This document shows positions 1 through 6,810 of a DNA stretch of 12,958 bases, one piece after another; positions within the stretch are counted from its first letter, which is position 1; the number at the start of each line of letters is the position of its first letter. Origin of the DNA: Marvinbryantia sp. (GTDB taxonomy: Bacteria > Bacillota > Clostridia > Lachnospirales > Lachnospiraceae); assembly GCA_016297895.1 (NCBI GenBank), contig JAEDFS010000050.1, positions 1 to 12,958 on the forward strand. The letters run 5' to 3'. The notes below the pieces were generated by a model. It ran no database searches. It was given only the letters and a program-made list of their open reading frames with translations, and was not told the DNA's origin. Position numbers and translations under genes: made by a program.

Positions 1-108
1 CACCAGCCGTATGGAGGACTGGTATTTGATTGCCTCCGTGCAGAGAAGAGCTGCCGGTTTTAAATGAATTCCTGCCTGATTCTTAATAATAAATGTTTTG
101 CTTACCAT
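1..108 (-). CDS. HPr-like phosphocarrier protein (5' part only, runs off left edge)
   Basis: The first 36 codons of a gene that leaves the window. The start ATG is at 108-106, 6 nt after the TAG stop of cdaR, with an AGG(T) Shine-Dalgarno-like stretch (114-116) overlapping that stop. Residues 13-20 read GIHLKPAA, which fits the HPr active-site signature G-[LIVM]-H-x-[RK]-P-A, with His exactly at position 15 where HPr is phosphorylated by enzyme I. HPr passes phosphate from enzyme I to sugar-specific EIIA proteins of the PTS in the cytoplasm. The Arg that normally sits at position 17 is Lys here, so this may be a paralogue with a regulatory role rather than the main PtsH; this is inference. 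The regulatory Ser-46 region lies outside the window and cannot be checked. Tight spacing suggests translation coupled to cdaR. Family call is fairly sure; exact identity is not. Confidence 0.82.
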   Translation of the reverse strand, partial: MVSKTFIIKNQAGIHLKPAALLCTEAIKYQSSIRLV

Positions 109-114
109 AATGAC

Positions 115-1443
115 CTATTCCCCCGTTAATACCTCTGCTTCCTGTTCTGTCTCATTCTCCGCATTTTCTACATTGACCACAATAGTCACATCCGCACCAA
201 GTTCACATCCTTCCGGAAGACTTACTTTCACCGGAACGTTATAGCTGCCATTCTCTGTACACTCTGAAAGATCTACGGAAGCCACGATATCATCAATCGT
301 AAGATCATTGATCACTTTCTCTGTAGAACGAACGTTGATCTGCAGCTTATCTGTAGGTGAGAAGATCAGCTTCTTTCCTTCCGGAGCATTTTCCAGCACC
401 AGGTTCGATACCAGAAAATCAAAGGTTGTGCTTCCCACACCTTCTACCTGAAGCTTCACAGTAATCACTGATGCGGTCTCATCCTGAAGCCGGATATCCT
501 GATAATCCTCCAGGGTATCATTCACATCAAAGGTGTACTCCTGACTCTCCGAAATACCTTCCACCGATATCTTATTTTTAAGCAACAGTGTTCCGCCCAG
601 TTTCTGAATGGCCTCTTCCGATGCCGCCAGATTCACTGTGGCAGGAGTCATGGTTACATTGGTGATCCGATAACCGGCTGCCGGCTCTCCTGTAAGCGAG
701 ATCTCCACCGGAATATCTCCATATACCTTCCAGACTTCAATGCTGACCTCTGCACAATTGTCCTGAAGAAGAACCCCATCGGCACTCTTCAGCTCCAGAT
801 TTCCCATCTGGCTCTCAGTAAACAGTGTTCCGTTCTTATCTGCGATCTGAATGGGACACTGCTTCGTGGTATTCTCCGAAAGATTTGTAATATCCACCGA
901 CACAGAAACCTTACCAATGATCGAAATCAGTGACTCGGGCCCTGCGATTCTGATGCTGTCTCCCGTCATCAGCGTAGTCCGCCCGGTTTCATATCCTTTT
1001 GCTGCCACTCCGCTGATAGAAGCCACCACAGCAAAGCTCTGTTCCACTTTATCTTCCATCTTGATCTTCAGAGAGGACGGCACGATACGCAGATCCTCCG
1101 GATATACGGAAGGATCACTGCAGGAAAACTCCAGCGGAACCGAACCGATCGCTTCATTGTAATTTTCCAGATCCGCTCTCACAGAAAAACTGGTATTATT
1201 CAGTCTTGATCTGACGGAACGTCTGGCCGTCACATATACATTGACCTTATCCACCCCGTCTACAATGGAAAAAGTCTTATTAGCATTGGTGATGGTCGCT
1301 TCATTTTTTATTGTAATGGGAACATTTTTAAAGACCTGGGTATCCTCCGGATCATTATTATCCATAACCACCAGCCAGATCAGGCAGGCAGCGAGAACAG
1401 AGATCAGTTTCAGCCCCAGATTGTTCGTCAGTTTATACTTCAT
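115..1443 (-). CDS. cdaR: CdaR, YbbR-repeat regulator of diadenylate cyclase
   Basis: 442-aa single-pass membrane protein. After a short N-terminal segment (KYKLTNNLGLK, typical of the family) comes one transmembrane helix at about residues 9-27 (ending IWLVVMDNN), then a long extracytoplasmic part with about four YbbR-type beta-rich repeats, and an acidic, Glu-rich C-terminus. In Firmicutes CdaR binds the membrane part of CdaA and modulates c-di-AMP synthesis; that is family knowledge. I chose the ATG at 1443 because AAAGGA (1451-1456) lies 8 nt upstream and the protein then begins as relatives do. A TTG nine codons further upstream (1470) has no comparable ribosome site. The start overlaps the last 11 nt of cdaA, so translation is very likely coupled. 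In many Firmicutes glmM follows cdaR; here the next gene is HPr-like. Confidence 0.92.
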   Translation of the reverse strand: MKYKLTNNLGLKLISVLAACLIWLVVMDNNDPEDTQVFKNVPITIKNEATITNANKTFSIVDGVDKVNVYVTARRSVRSRLNNTSFSVRADLENYNEAIGSVPLEFSCSDPSVYPEDLRIVPSSLKIKMEDKVEQSFAVVASISGVAAKGYETGRTTLMTGDSIRIAGPESLISIIGKVSVSVDITNLSENTTKQCPIQIADKNGTLFTESQMGNLELKSADGVLLQDNCAEVSIEVWKVYGDIPVEISLTGEPAAGYRITNVTMTPATVNLAASEEAIQKLGGTLLLKNKISVEGISESQEYTFDVNDTLEDYQDIRLQDETASVITVKLQVEGVGSTTFDFLVSNLVLENAPEGKKLIFSPTDKLQINVRSTEKVINDLTIDDIVASVDLSECTENGSYNVPVKVSLPEGCELGADVTIVVNVENAENETEQEAEVLTGE

Positions 1444-2323
1444 TCTTTTTTCCTTTCTTTTTCCTGACAATCTTACCGCTAAGTCTCATCTTCGGATTGA
1501 TGAGTTTATTCTGAACCATAAGCAGTTGTTCCCTCAATTGCTCCTCATTCACTCCTGTACGCAGTTCTCCCTTTCTGGCAATGGAGATCTTGCCGGTCTC
1601 CTCTGACACAATGATGGTCAGAGAATCCGTCACCTCGCTGATCCCCACTCCGGCTCTGTGCCTTGTTCCCAGCTCTTTTCCAAGTAACTGGCTGTCTGAC
1701 AGCGGAAGATAGCAGGTAGCAGACAGGATCTTGTCTCCCTTGATGATCACTGCCCCGTCATGCAATGGAGTATTATGTTCAAAAATATTGATCAGCAGCT
1801 GGCTGGATACCACCGCATCGATATTGATTCCTGTTCTTTCGTATTCTTCCAGGGTCTCGTTCTGTTCCAGCACCATCAAAGCTCCTGTTTTCACTTTCGC
1901 CATCTCCAGTGTGGCACGGATGATCTCATTTACCGTCCTGTCACTGCACCTCTGAATGATCTCTTTGGAACTTCCCGTGGGTATCAGTGCTGAAAAGATT
2001 TCTTTTTCTCCCAGATGCTCCAGTGCTCTTCGAAGCTCCGGCTGGAAAATAATGATGGCAGCCGTAAACACCAGATTGATTCCCTTTCCGATCAGAAAAG
2101 TCAGCGTATCCATTCGGAACAGATAGATCAATGCCACAAAAAATCCCAGGGACAGGATTCCCTTCAGTAATGTCCACGCTCTTGTCTTCTTGATCCATAC
2201 CAGGATACTGTAAACCAGAAAGGAGAGGATAATGATCTCAATGATATCCGTAATGCCAATCGTGATCTTCGACGCTTTCAGCCATGGCATATAGCGGGTG
2301 ATCCAAAGTTTTATTGTTTCCAC
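1433..2323 (-). CDS. cdaA: CdaA, membrane-bound diadenylate cyclase (c-di-AMP synthase)
   Basis: 296 aa. Condenses two ATP into the second messenger c-di-AMP, which controls potassium and osmolyte transport and cell-wall homeostasis in Gram-positive bacteria. Three N-terminal transmembrane helices are visible (about 27-44, 50-70 and 79-94), followed by the soluble DAC (DisA_N) domain. The two catalytic motifs are intact: TPLHDGAVII (DGA at 189-191) and GTRHRAGVG (RHR at 221-223). The C-terminal tail is rich in Lys. The start codon is GTG; a perfect AGGAGG sits 6 nt upstream at 2330-2335, and those six bases are also the last two Arg codons of the preceding gene, so initiation is probably coupled to termination there. 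The 3' end overlaps cdaR by 11 nt. The regulator-cyclase pairing is the standard Firmicutes arrangement. Confidence 0.96.
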   Translation of the reverse strand: METIKLWITRYMPWLKASKITIGITDIIEIIILSFLVYSILVWIKKTRAWTLLKGILSLGFFVALIYLFRMDTLTFLIGKGINLVFTAAIIIFQPELRRALEHLGEKEIFSALIPTGSSKEIIQRCSDRTVNEIIRATLEMAKVKTGALMVLEQNETLEEYERTGINIDAVVSSQLLINIFEHNTPLHDGAVIIKGDKILSATCYLPLSDSQLLGKELGTRHRAGVGISEVTDSLTIIVSEETGKISIARKGELRTGVNEEQLREQLLMVQNKLINPKMRLSGKIVRKKKGKKNEV

Positions 2324-2326
2324 CTT

Positions 2327-3259
2327 TTACCTCCTGTCTGCCCTACGGCTTCTTCTTTTTCTGCGGAGTTTCCGCTTTGGAATTGCCTTTACATAATAAT
2401 AATATTCATCATCTTCAAATCGTATATTCTCTGTTCGCTTGTAATCCAGATTAAACAGCATCGTCTGCGAAAGAAGTGCTGCCACAGATGCAGCAGATAC
2501 ATCTGCGATCATTGACGGAAGATGTACTTCCATTCCAACTGAGGATGCCCCCGTCAGGCAAATGGTAAGATAAACCAGTATTCCTGCTGCTGCGGCTATC
2601 ATCCAGGCATATTTGACCGCCATCCTCCGAATGACCCACACTACCCAGAGTGTCACTGCAAGAACCAGCATCATCAGGATCATCTCCCTGTTTTGAATGA
2701 CTGCATCGATCAGAAAAATGCTTTTCTCTACCATTGCCTCTGCCGGAGCCGATGCCGATGATTGAAGATTTCCTCCATTTACACCGATGATCCTGATCAG
2801 GTAGCAGACAAATGTTCCAAATACGGCGCCCACCGCCGACAGCGGCCCACTGATCAGACCCAACATCACAGCTGACACACAGGGAAACCCGGCTGCCAGT
2901 GACAAAGCCGTTACCAGGAGGGACACGGAAGAATAAGGTGCAATTCCAAAATACAACATCATTCCTACAGCCAGCATTCCGCCGCCCACAATGGCCGCTT
3001 CCGTCGAAAGGCCATAAAAATGAGCAAGGATCATTCCGGTTCCCACCAGCACGATACTGTTTGACGGAAGAAATGCACATATCACCGAAAGCCCAAAGAC
3101 CAGAATCGGATTTTTTAACGGCGCCATCCATCCCAGCCCCGTATTAATGGCACTGAAAGTAATCAATGCCAACAGCCATTTAAAAAGAAGCCTGATGTAT
3201 GAATCATATTTTCCATAAAATCTGCTAAGAGAGTCTCTGATCGTCAGCAGCAGCCTCAT
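2327..3259 (-). CDS. uncharacterised polytopic membrane protein in the c-di-AMP operon
   Basis: 310 aa; I do not recognise a named family. Hydrophobic segments at about 23-43, 50-65, 68-82, 87-106, 110-133, 137-157, 190-210 and 217-238 suggest roughly eight membrane passes. A loop around 160-178 is rich in Ser, Ala and Gly. The C-terminal tail (about 270-310) is presumably cytoplasmic: an acidic stretch FEDDE, four consecutive Tyr (286-289), VKAIPK, then a run of Arg and Lys (RKLRRKRRSRR). The ATG is 3 nt after the preceding stop, with AAGGGG about 7-8 nt upstream. Its last codons AGG AGG provide the ribosome site of cdaA. No ATP-binding, protease or kinase motif is seen, so transporter, scaffold or regulator of CdaA/CdaR all remain open; context favours a link to c-di-AMP. 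The reading frame is well supported, the function is unknown. Confidence 0.88.
   Translation of the reverse strand: MRLLLTIRDSLSRFYGKYDSYIRLLFKWLLALITFSAINTGLGWMAPLKNPILVFGLSVICAFLPSNSIVLVGTGMILAHFYGLSTEAAIVGGGMLAVGMMLYFGIAPYSSVSLLVTALSLAAGFPCVSAVMLGLISGPLSAVGAVFGTFVCYLIRIIGVNGGNLQSSASAPAEAMVEKSIFLIDAVIQNREMILMMLVLAVTLWVVWVIRRMAVKYAWMIAAAAGILVYLTICLTGASSVGMEVHLPSMIADVSAASVAALLSQTMLFNLDYKRTENIRFEDDEYYYYVKAIPKRKLRRKRRSRRADRR
2330..2335 (-). promoter_or_regulatory. ribosome binding site of cdaA inside the upstream gene
   Basis: A perfect AGGAGG, 6 nt from the cdaA GTG start. The same bases are the last two Arg codons of the upstream membrane protein, followed at once by its TAA. This decides the GTG at 2323 as the start and makes translation of cdaA depend on ribosomes finishing the upstream gene; the dependence is inference. 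Confidence 0.85.
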
Positions 3260-3262
3260 ATA

Positions 3263-3715
3263 TTATCCCCTTCTGTTTCTAAGTTCCAACTCTTCCCTGT
3301 CATATATCCGTTCCAGTTCCTTCAGCATCTCCTGATACTGGTAAAGATCCATTCTGGCACGCTCATAGCGCACCCGATAAATGGCATAGGTAAGTACCAA
3401 AAATACGCTGAGCACCACCGCATAGGCAAAAAGAATCCTGGCAGCCAATACTTCCACATCGATCCTGGCGATATCCACGATCAATGTTTCCGAATGGTAT
3501 AACCCCCAGCCCATCAGAACAAACAAAAACGCAACTGTAATAAAAAACCCGTTTTTGATCATATGACGTCCAATATAATCGCTGCGAAACAACCTTCTCA
3601 CGCCGTCCAGCTGTGCCTTATGCTCTTTTTCAAAAATCGCCAGCTTTGTCATCTGATAAATTCTCTGTTCATTGAGCACCGAAGTACTTCCTCTCTTCCT
3701 GATCTCGTAAAACAT
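3263..3715 (-). CDS. uncharacterised two-helix membrane protein, first gene of the c-di-AMP operon
   Basis: 150 aa; not a family I can name. The N-terminal ~50 residues are charged and probably cytoplasmic (QRIYQMTKLAIFEKEHK). Two transmembrane helices follow at about 54-73 and 91-113, joined by a short loop of about 17 residues containing DIARIDVE. The C-terminal 35 residues (RARMDLYQYQEMLKELERIY and onward) are highly charged and likely a helix or short coiled coil on the cytoplasmic side. It is the first gene after a candidate promoter and ends 3 nt before the next unknown membrane gene. No good Shine-Dalgarno sequence precedes the ATG at 3715; instead a hairpin occupies that space. An in-frame ATG at 3652 (residue 22) is an alternative start, also with a weak ribosome site. 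Function unknown; a partner of its membrane-protein neighbour is a reasonable inference. Confidence 0.82.
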   Translation of the reverse strand: MFYEIRKRGSTSVLNEQRIYQMTKLAIFEKEHKAQLDGVRRLFRSDYIGRHMIKNGFFITVAFLFVLMGWGLYHSETLIVDIARIDVEVLAARILFAYAVVLSVFLVLTYAIYRVRYERARMDLYQYQEMLKELERIYDREELELRNRRG

Positions 3716-3716
3716 C

Positions 3717-3741
3717 CGGGCTTTCTGTCAGAAAAAGCCCG
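3717..3741 (-). promoter_or_regulatory. 5' leader hairpin adjoining a start codon
   Basis: The sequence shows an 8-bp perfect inverted repeat, CGGGCTTT and AAAGCCCG (arms 3734-3741 and 3717-3724), with a 9-nt loop. It lies between the candidate promoter and the ATG at 3715, with a single base between the stem and the start codon. If the promoter at 3751-3779 is used, nearly the whole leader is this hairpin, and it covers the place where a ribosome site would be. No T-run follows it, so it is not a normal terminator. Effect on translation or mRNA stability is inference. Confidence 0.55.
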
Positions 3742-3750
3742 CACAATTGT

Positions 3751-3779
3751 AGTATAACACAGAATCCCGATGTTGGAAA
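3751..3779 (-). promoter_or_regulatory. candidate sigma-A promoter for the c-di-AMP operon
   Basis: On the minus strand: -35 TTTCCA (3774-3779), a 17-nt spacer, and -10 TATACT (3751-3756) preceded directly by TGT, giving an extended -10 element (TGnTATACT). The -35 matches consensus at four of six positions and the -10 at five of six. It sits in the 69-nt gap between the comF stop and the first membrane gene, the only sizeable gap in this part of the window. Expected transcription start is near 3744. Not tested; read-through from comF is also possible, since I see no terminator there. Confidence 0.55.
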
Positions 3780-3784
3780 GTGTT

Positions 3785-4492
3785 TCAACTATCCCCTTTT
3801 CCGATACAGATCACCGCAAAATAAACATCGGCCGCACCATATTTTTTCAATACAGCTGCCATGGCATCCACCGTGCTTCCTGTCGTATATACGTCATCCA
3901 CTACCAGGATCCGCTTCCACGGAAGCTTTCCCTCTGCCGTCAGGAATTCCGGATCGATTTCAAAGGCCCCGGAAAGATTTTTTCTTCTCATCTGAGGAGA
4001 AAGGTCTTTCTGATTTCTGGTCTTCTGTACCTTTTTTACAACATCTGCAGCGACCGGTATTCCAAGCTCCCTTTCCAGCACCCTGGCCAGACACTTTGAC
4101 TGATTATATCCACGCTTTCTTTCTGACGTTGGATGCATGGGTACCGGGATCAACACTTCCGGATCCCATTTTTCAATTTCCCTGCCCAGTCTCTGTGCCG
4201 TTACTCTTCCATAATAATCCAGGTATTCTCTCTTATTCTGATACTTTATTTTATGGATCGATTCTTTTACCGGATCTTCATATAAGAAAACTCCTCTTCC
4301 GCAGGTAAAGCTGTGTGCATAGTGGCGGCAGTCCCCGCAATACTCCTCTTCTTCACGCTCCAGTGGTTTTCCGCAGCAAAAGCACAGCGGTCCCTCTGCA
4401 TATTTAATCTGAGGCAGACAATCTGCACACATCTCCTCTCCCTCCAGGATCCTGCCGCAGCCGGGACAGCGATCCGGATAAAGCAGATGCAA
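3785..4492 (-). CDS. comF: ComF-family phosphoribosyltransferase-like protein
   Basis: 235 aa from a TTG start. ComF proteins help single-stranded DNA handling during natural transformation in competent species; in organisms without known competence the role is unclear. Visible features: an N-terminal zinc-ribbon-like region with Cys pairs CPGC (9-12), CADC (22-25), CFCC (37-40) and CGDC (52-55); the ComF motif PVPMHPTSERKRGYNQS (116-132); and a phosphoribosyl-pyrophosphate loop ILVVDDVYTTGST (195-207), so the PRTase core is complete. The 5' end is uncertain. The TTG has no ribosome site, and 15 further in-frame codons upstream (to 4537) look like normal ComF N-terminus (VWKKIVETA before HLLYPDRC) yet contain no start codon before a TGA at 4540-4538. 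An ATG at 4541 is in another frame. A one-base sequence error or a non-standard start is possible. Third gene of the mreB-recD2-comF block. Confidence 0.88.
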   Translation of the reverse strand: MHLLYPDRCPGCGRILEGEEMCADCLPQIKYAEGPLCFCCGKPLEREEEEYCGDCRHYAHSFTCGRGVFLYEDPVKESIHKIKYQNKREYLDYYGRVTAQRLGREIEKWDPEVLIPVPMHPTSERKRGYNQSKCLARVLERELGIPVAADVVKKVQKTRNQKDLSPQMRRKNLSGAFEIDPEFLTAEGKLPWKRILVVDDVYTTGSTVDAMAAVLKKYGAADVYFAVICIGKGDS

Positions 4493-4570
4493 TGCGGTTT
4501 CGACTATTTTTTTCCAAACTTCTTTAACTACCGTGTGTCATCCTTTCTCTTCGTCACCGTCAGGATTCTG

Positions 4571-6802
4571 TCACTCCCTGCTCCAGTCTAAAATCTGTTC
4601 CCTGAGAGTGGAATAACGGCGCTGTTCAAATTCATTATCGATCATCTGGTAAAATACCTGGGGCATTCCAACCAGAGTCACACATTTCTTTGCCCTGGTA
4701 ATGGCAGTATACAGAAGATTCCGGTTCATCAGCATTCTGGGCCCCGGCATCATGGGTATCAGCACCGCCGGATACTCGCTTCCCTGTGATTTATGAATGG
4801 TAATGGCATAAGCCAGCTCCAGTTCCTCCAGCTGTTTAAAGGAATACTCCACAAATCTTCCGTCATCAAATTCCACGGTCATGCTCTCAGCAAAGGAATT
4901 GATCTCACGGATCAGTCCCATATCTCCGTTGAAAATACCGACTCCCTTTTCCACCGGAATCCCGTATTTTCCCCGAATCTCCCATTCTGCCTGATAGTTA
5001 TTTTTGATCTGCATGACTTTATCGCCTTCTCTGAAGCATCCGCTTCCATATTCCTTCTCCCGCTTTGCGGAAGAGGGAGGATTCAGATACTGCTGAAGGA
5101 TACTATTTAACCGCTCCACTCCGAGAAGTCCCTTTCGCATAGGTGTAAGCACCTGAATATCATAGGGCTGTGCCTTTACAAAAGGCGGAAGCTTCTTCTG
5201 GATCAGGGTCAGCATTACACGGATGATCACATTGGCATCATCTCTCTGAAGAAAGAAGAAGTCCATACTTTTATTATCTATAGCCACATGTTCCCCGTGA
5301 TTGATCTTATGGGCATTGACCACAATGTCACTTTCACTGGCCTGACGGAAGATCCTGGTCAGCCTGACCACCGGAAAACATTCCGATTCAATAATATCTT
5401 TCAGGACACATCCCGGTCCAACGGAAGGAAGCTGATTCACATCTCCCACCATGATCAGCCTGGTGCCGACTGTCACCGCACTGAGCAGCGCATGAAACAG
5501 GTGGAGATCAACCATGGACATCTCATCCACAATGATTACATCTGCTTCCAGGGGATGTTCCATATTCCGTTCAAAATGCGTTCCTGCTGCCGACTCCTCC
5601 GGAGCTCCTGAGATCTCCAGCATCCGATGGATAGTCTGTGCCTCCCAGCCTGTGGTTTCTGTCATCCGCTTTGCCGCCCGACCGGTAGGTGCCGCCAGCA
5701 GGATCTGCAGTCCCTCTTCTTCAAAAAAATGAATCAGTGCATTGATCGTTGTTGTTTTACCGGTACCCGGTCCTCCTGTGATCACAAGCAGCCCGTGTCC
5801 TGCCGCTTCTTCCACAGCCTCTTTTTGTAATTCTTCCAGGCTCGTACCAGTCTCTTCTTCTATCCTTCGGATCCTTTCCTGTATGTTTTTCCTGTCCACT
5901 TCACATGAGATATTCAGATCATGAAGCATCTTCGCCGTGTTCAGTTCCAGATAATAGTTTCTGGTACTGTACACACAGGGAACGTTCTGCCCGTCCAGAT
6001 CCATCTCTTTTATAATCACTTTCTGGTCCATAACAAGGTCCATCAGATTTCGTTCCATAGATTCCAGGGACACACTCAGAAGCTCTGCTGACCGACAGAA
6101 AAGCTCCTGTCTGGGCAAAAAAATATGACCCTCCGCCATAGCCTGCGCCAGCATATATAGCAGCCCGCTTCGGATACGATAATCTGAATCCGTATGGATC
6201 CCCACCTTTGCAGCGATCTCATCTGCAATTTTAAATCCTATGCCATTGATATCATCTGCCATTTTGTAAGGATTTTCGGAAATGATCCGATACAGCTCCC
6301 CTCCGTATTCCTGGTAGATCTTAATTCCCAGCGCCGTGGAGATCCCGTATTTCTGAAGAAAGATCATGGCTTTTCTCATATCTCTCTTTTCTTCCATCTG
6401 CCGGGAAATCTCTCTTGCCTTTCGCTCACTGATTCCCTTGATCTCCGCCAGTCGTTCCGGCTCCTCTTCTATAATACGGAAGGTATCGCTCTTAAACCGC
6501 CGGACGATCCTGGCAGCAAGTGCCATTCCGATGCCTTTTATGGCACCGGAACCAAGATACCGTTCCATCGATACCTCATCCTCCGGTGCCTTTATTTCAT
6601 AGGAAACGATCTTAAACTGTCTTCCATAAGTGCTGTGCTCTGTATAGCTTCCTTCTGCCTCCAGCATTTCCCCGTCGCTGATATACTGAAGCGTCCCCAC
6701 ACAGGTCAGTTCCTCTCCCTCACAGATCATGACCATGACCGTATATCCGTTATCTTCATTCCGGTAAATAATATGATCTATATATCCCGAGATTTTTTCC
6801 AT
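4571..6802 (-). CDS. recD2: RecD2, RecD-like ATP-dependent DNA helicase
   Basis: 743 aa, the usual length for RecD2-type helicases found in bacteria lacking RecBC, where they act as 5'-3' helicases in DNA repair and recombination. The N-terminal region begins MEKISGYIDHIIYRNEDNGY, typical of the family. Tandem helix-hairpin-helix motifs follow (GAIKGIG near 86, EIKGIS near 120, DINGIGF near 185). The superfamily 1 motor motifs are intact: Walker A GGPGTGKT (343-350), motif Ia APTGRAAKRM, Walker B IIVDEMSMVD (about 423-432), and near the end the AYAITIHKSQGSEY and LYTAITRAKK motifs. I chose ATG at 6802, which gives the family N-terminus; a TTG at 6814 overlapping the mreB stop would add four residues. 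GGAAGG lies about 12 nt upstream of the ATG, a loose ribosome site. The start is 8 nt after the mreB stop, so the two are very likely co-transcribed. Confidence 0.95.
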   Translation of the reverse strand: MEKISGYIDHIIYRNEDNGYTVMVMICEGEELTCVGTLQYISDGEMLEAEGSYTEHSTYGRQFKIVSYEIKAPEDEVSMERYLGSGAIKGIGMALAARIVRRFKSDTFRIIEEEPERLAEIKGISERKAREISRQMEEKRDMRKAMIFLQKYGISTALGIKIYQEYGGELYRIISENPYKMADDINGIGFKIADEIAAKVGIHTDSDYRIRSGLLYMLAQAMAEGHIFLPRQELFCRSAELLSVSLESMERNLMDLVMDQKVIIKEMDLDGQNVPCVYSTRNYYLELNTAKMLHDLNISCEVDRKNIQERIRRIEEETGTSLEELQKEAVEEAAGHGLLVITGGPGTGKTTTINALIHFFEEEGLQILLAAPTGRAAKRMTETTGWEAQTIHRMLEISGAPEESAAGTHFERNMEHPLEADVIIVDEMSMVDLHLFHALLSAVTVGTRLIMVGDVNQLPSVGPGCVLKDIIESECFPVVRLTRIFRQASESDIVVNAHKINHGEHVAIDNKSMDFFFLQRDDANVIIRVMLTLIQKKLPPFVKAQPYDIQVLTPMRKGLLGVERLNSILQQYLNPPSSAKREKEYGSGCFREGDKVMQIKNNYQAEWEIRGKYGIPVEKGVGIFNGDMGLIREINSFAESMTVEFDDGRFVEYSFKQLEELELAYAITIHKSQGSEYPAVLIPMMPGPRMLMNRNLLYTAITRAKKCVTLVGMPQVFYQMIDNEFEQRRYSTLREQILDWSRE

Positions 6803-6810
6803 TCTGTCGA

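Noticed and set aside
1444..1470. TTG at 1470 as the start of cdaR
   Set aside because: It would lie deeper in cdaA, has no ribosome site, and adds nine basic residues before the typical family N-terminus; ATG 1443 with AAAGGA is better.
2451..3131. 226-codon frame on the minus strand overlapping the 310-aa membrane gene
   Set aside because: Product is rich in Ser, Gly, Cys and Asp without domains. The overlapping 310-aa frame has clean membrane helices, correct spacing to its neighbours and a ribosome site.
3717..3741. Hairpin considered as the terminator of comF
   Set aside because: No T-run follows in the direction of comF, and the stem runs straight into the next start codon. It lies downstream of a good candidate promoter, so a leader element fits better.
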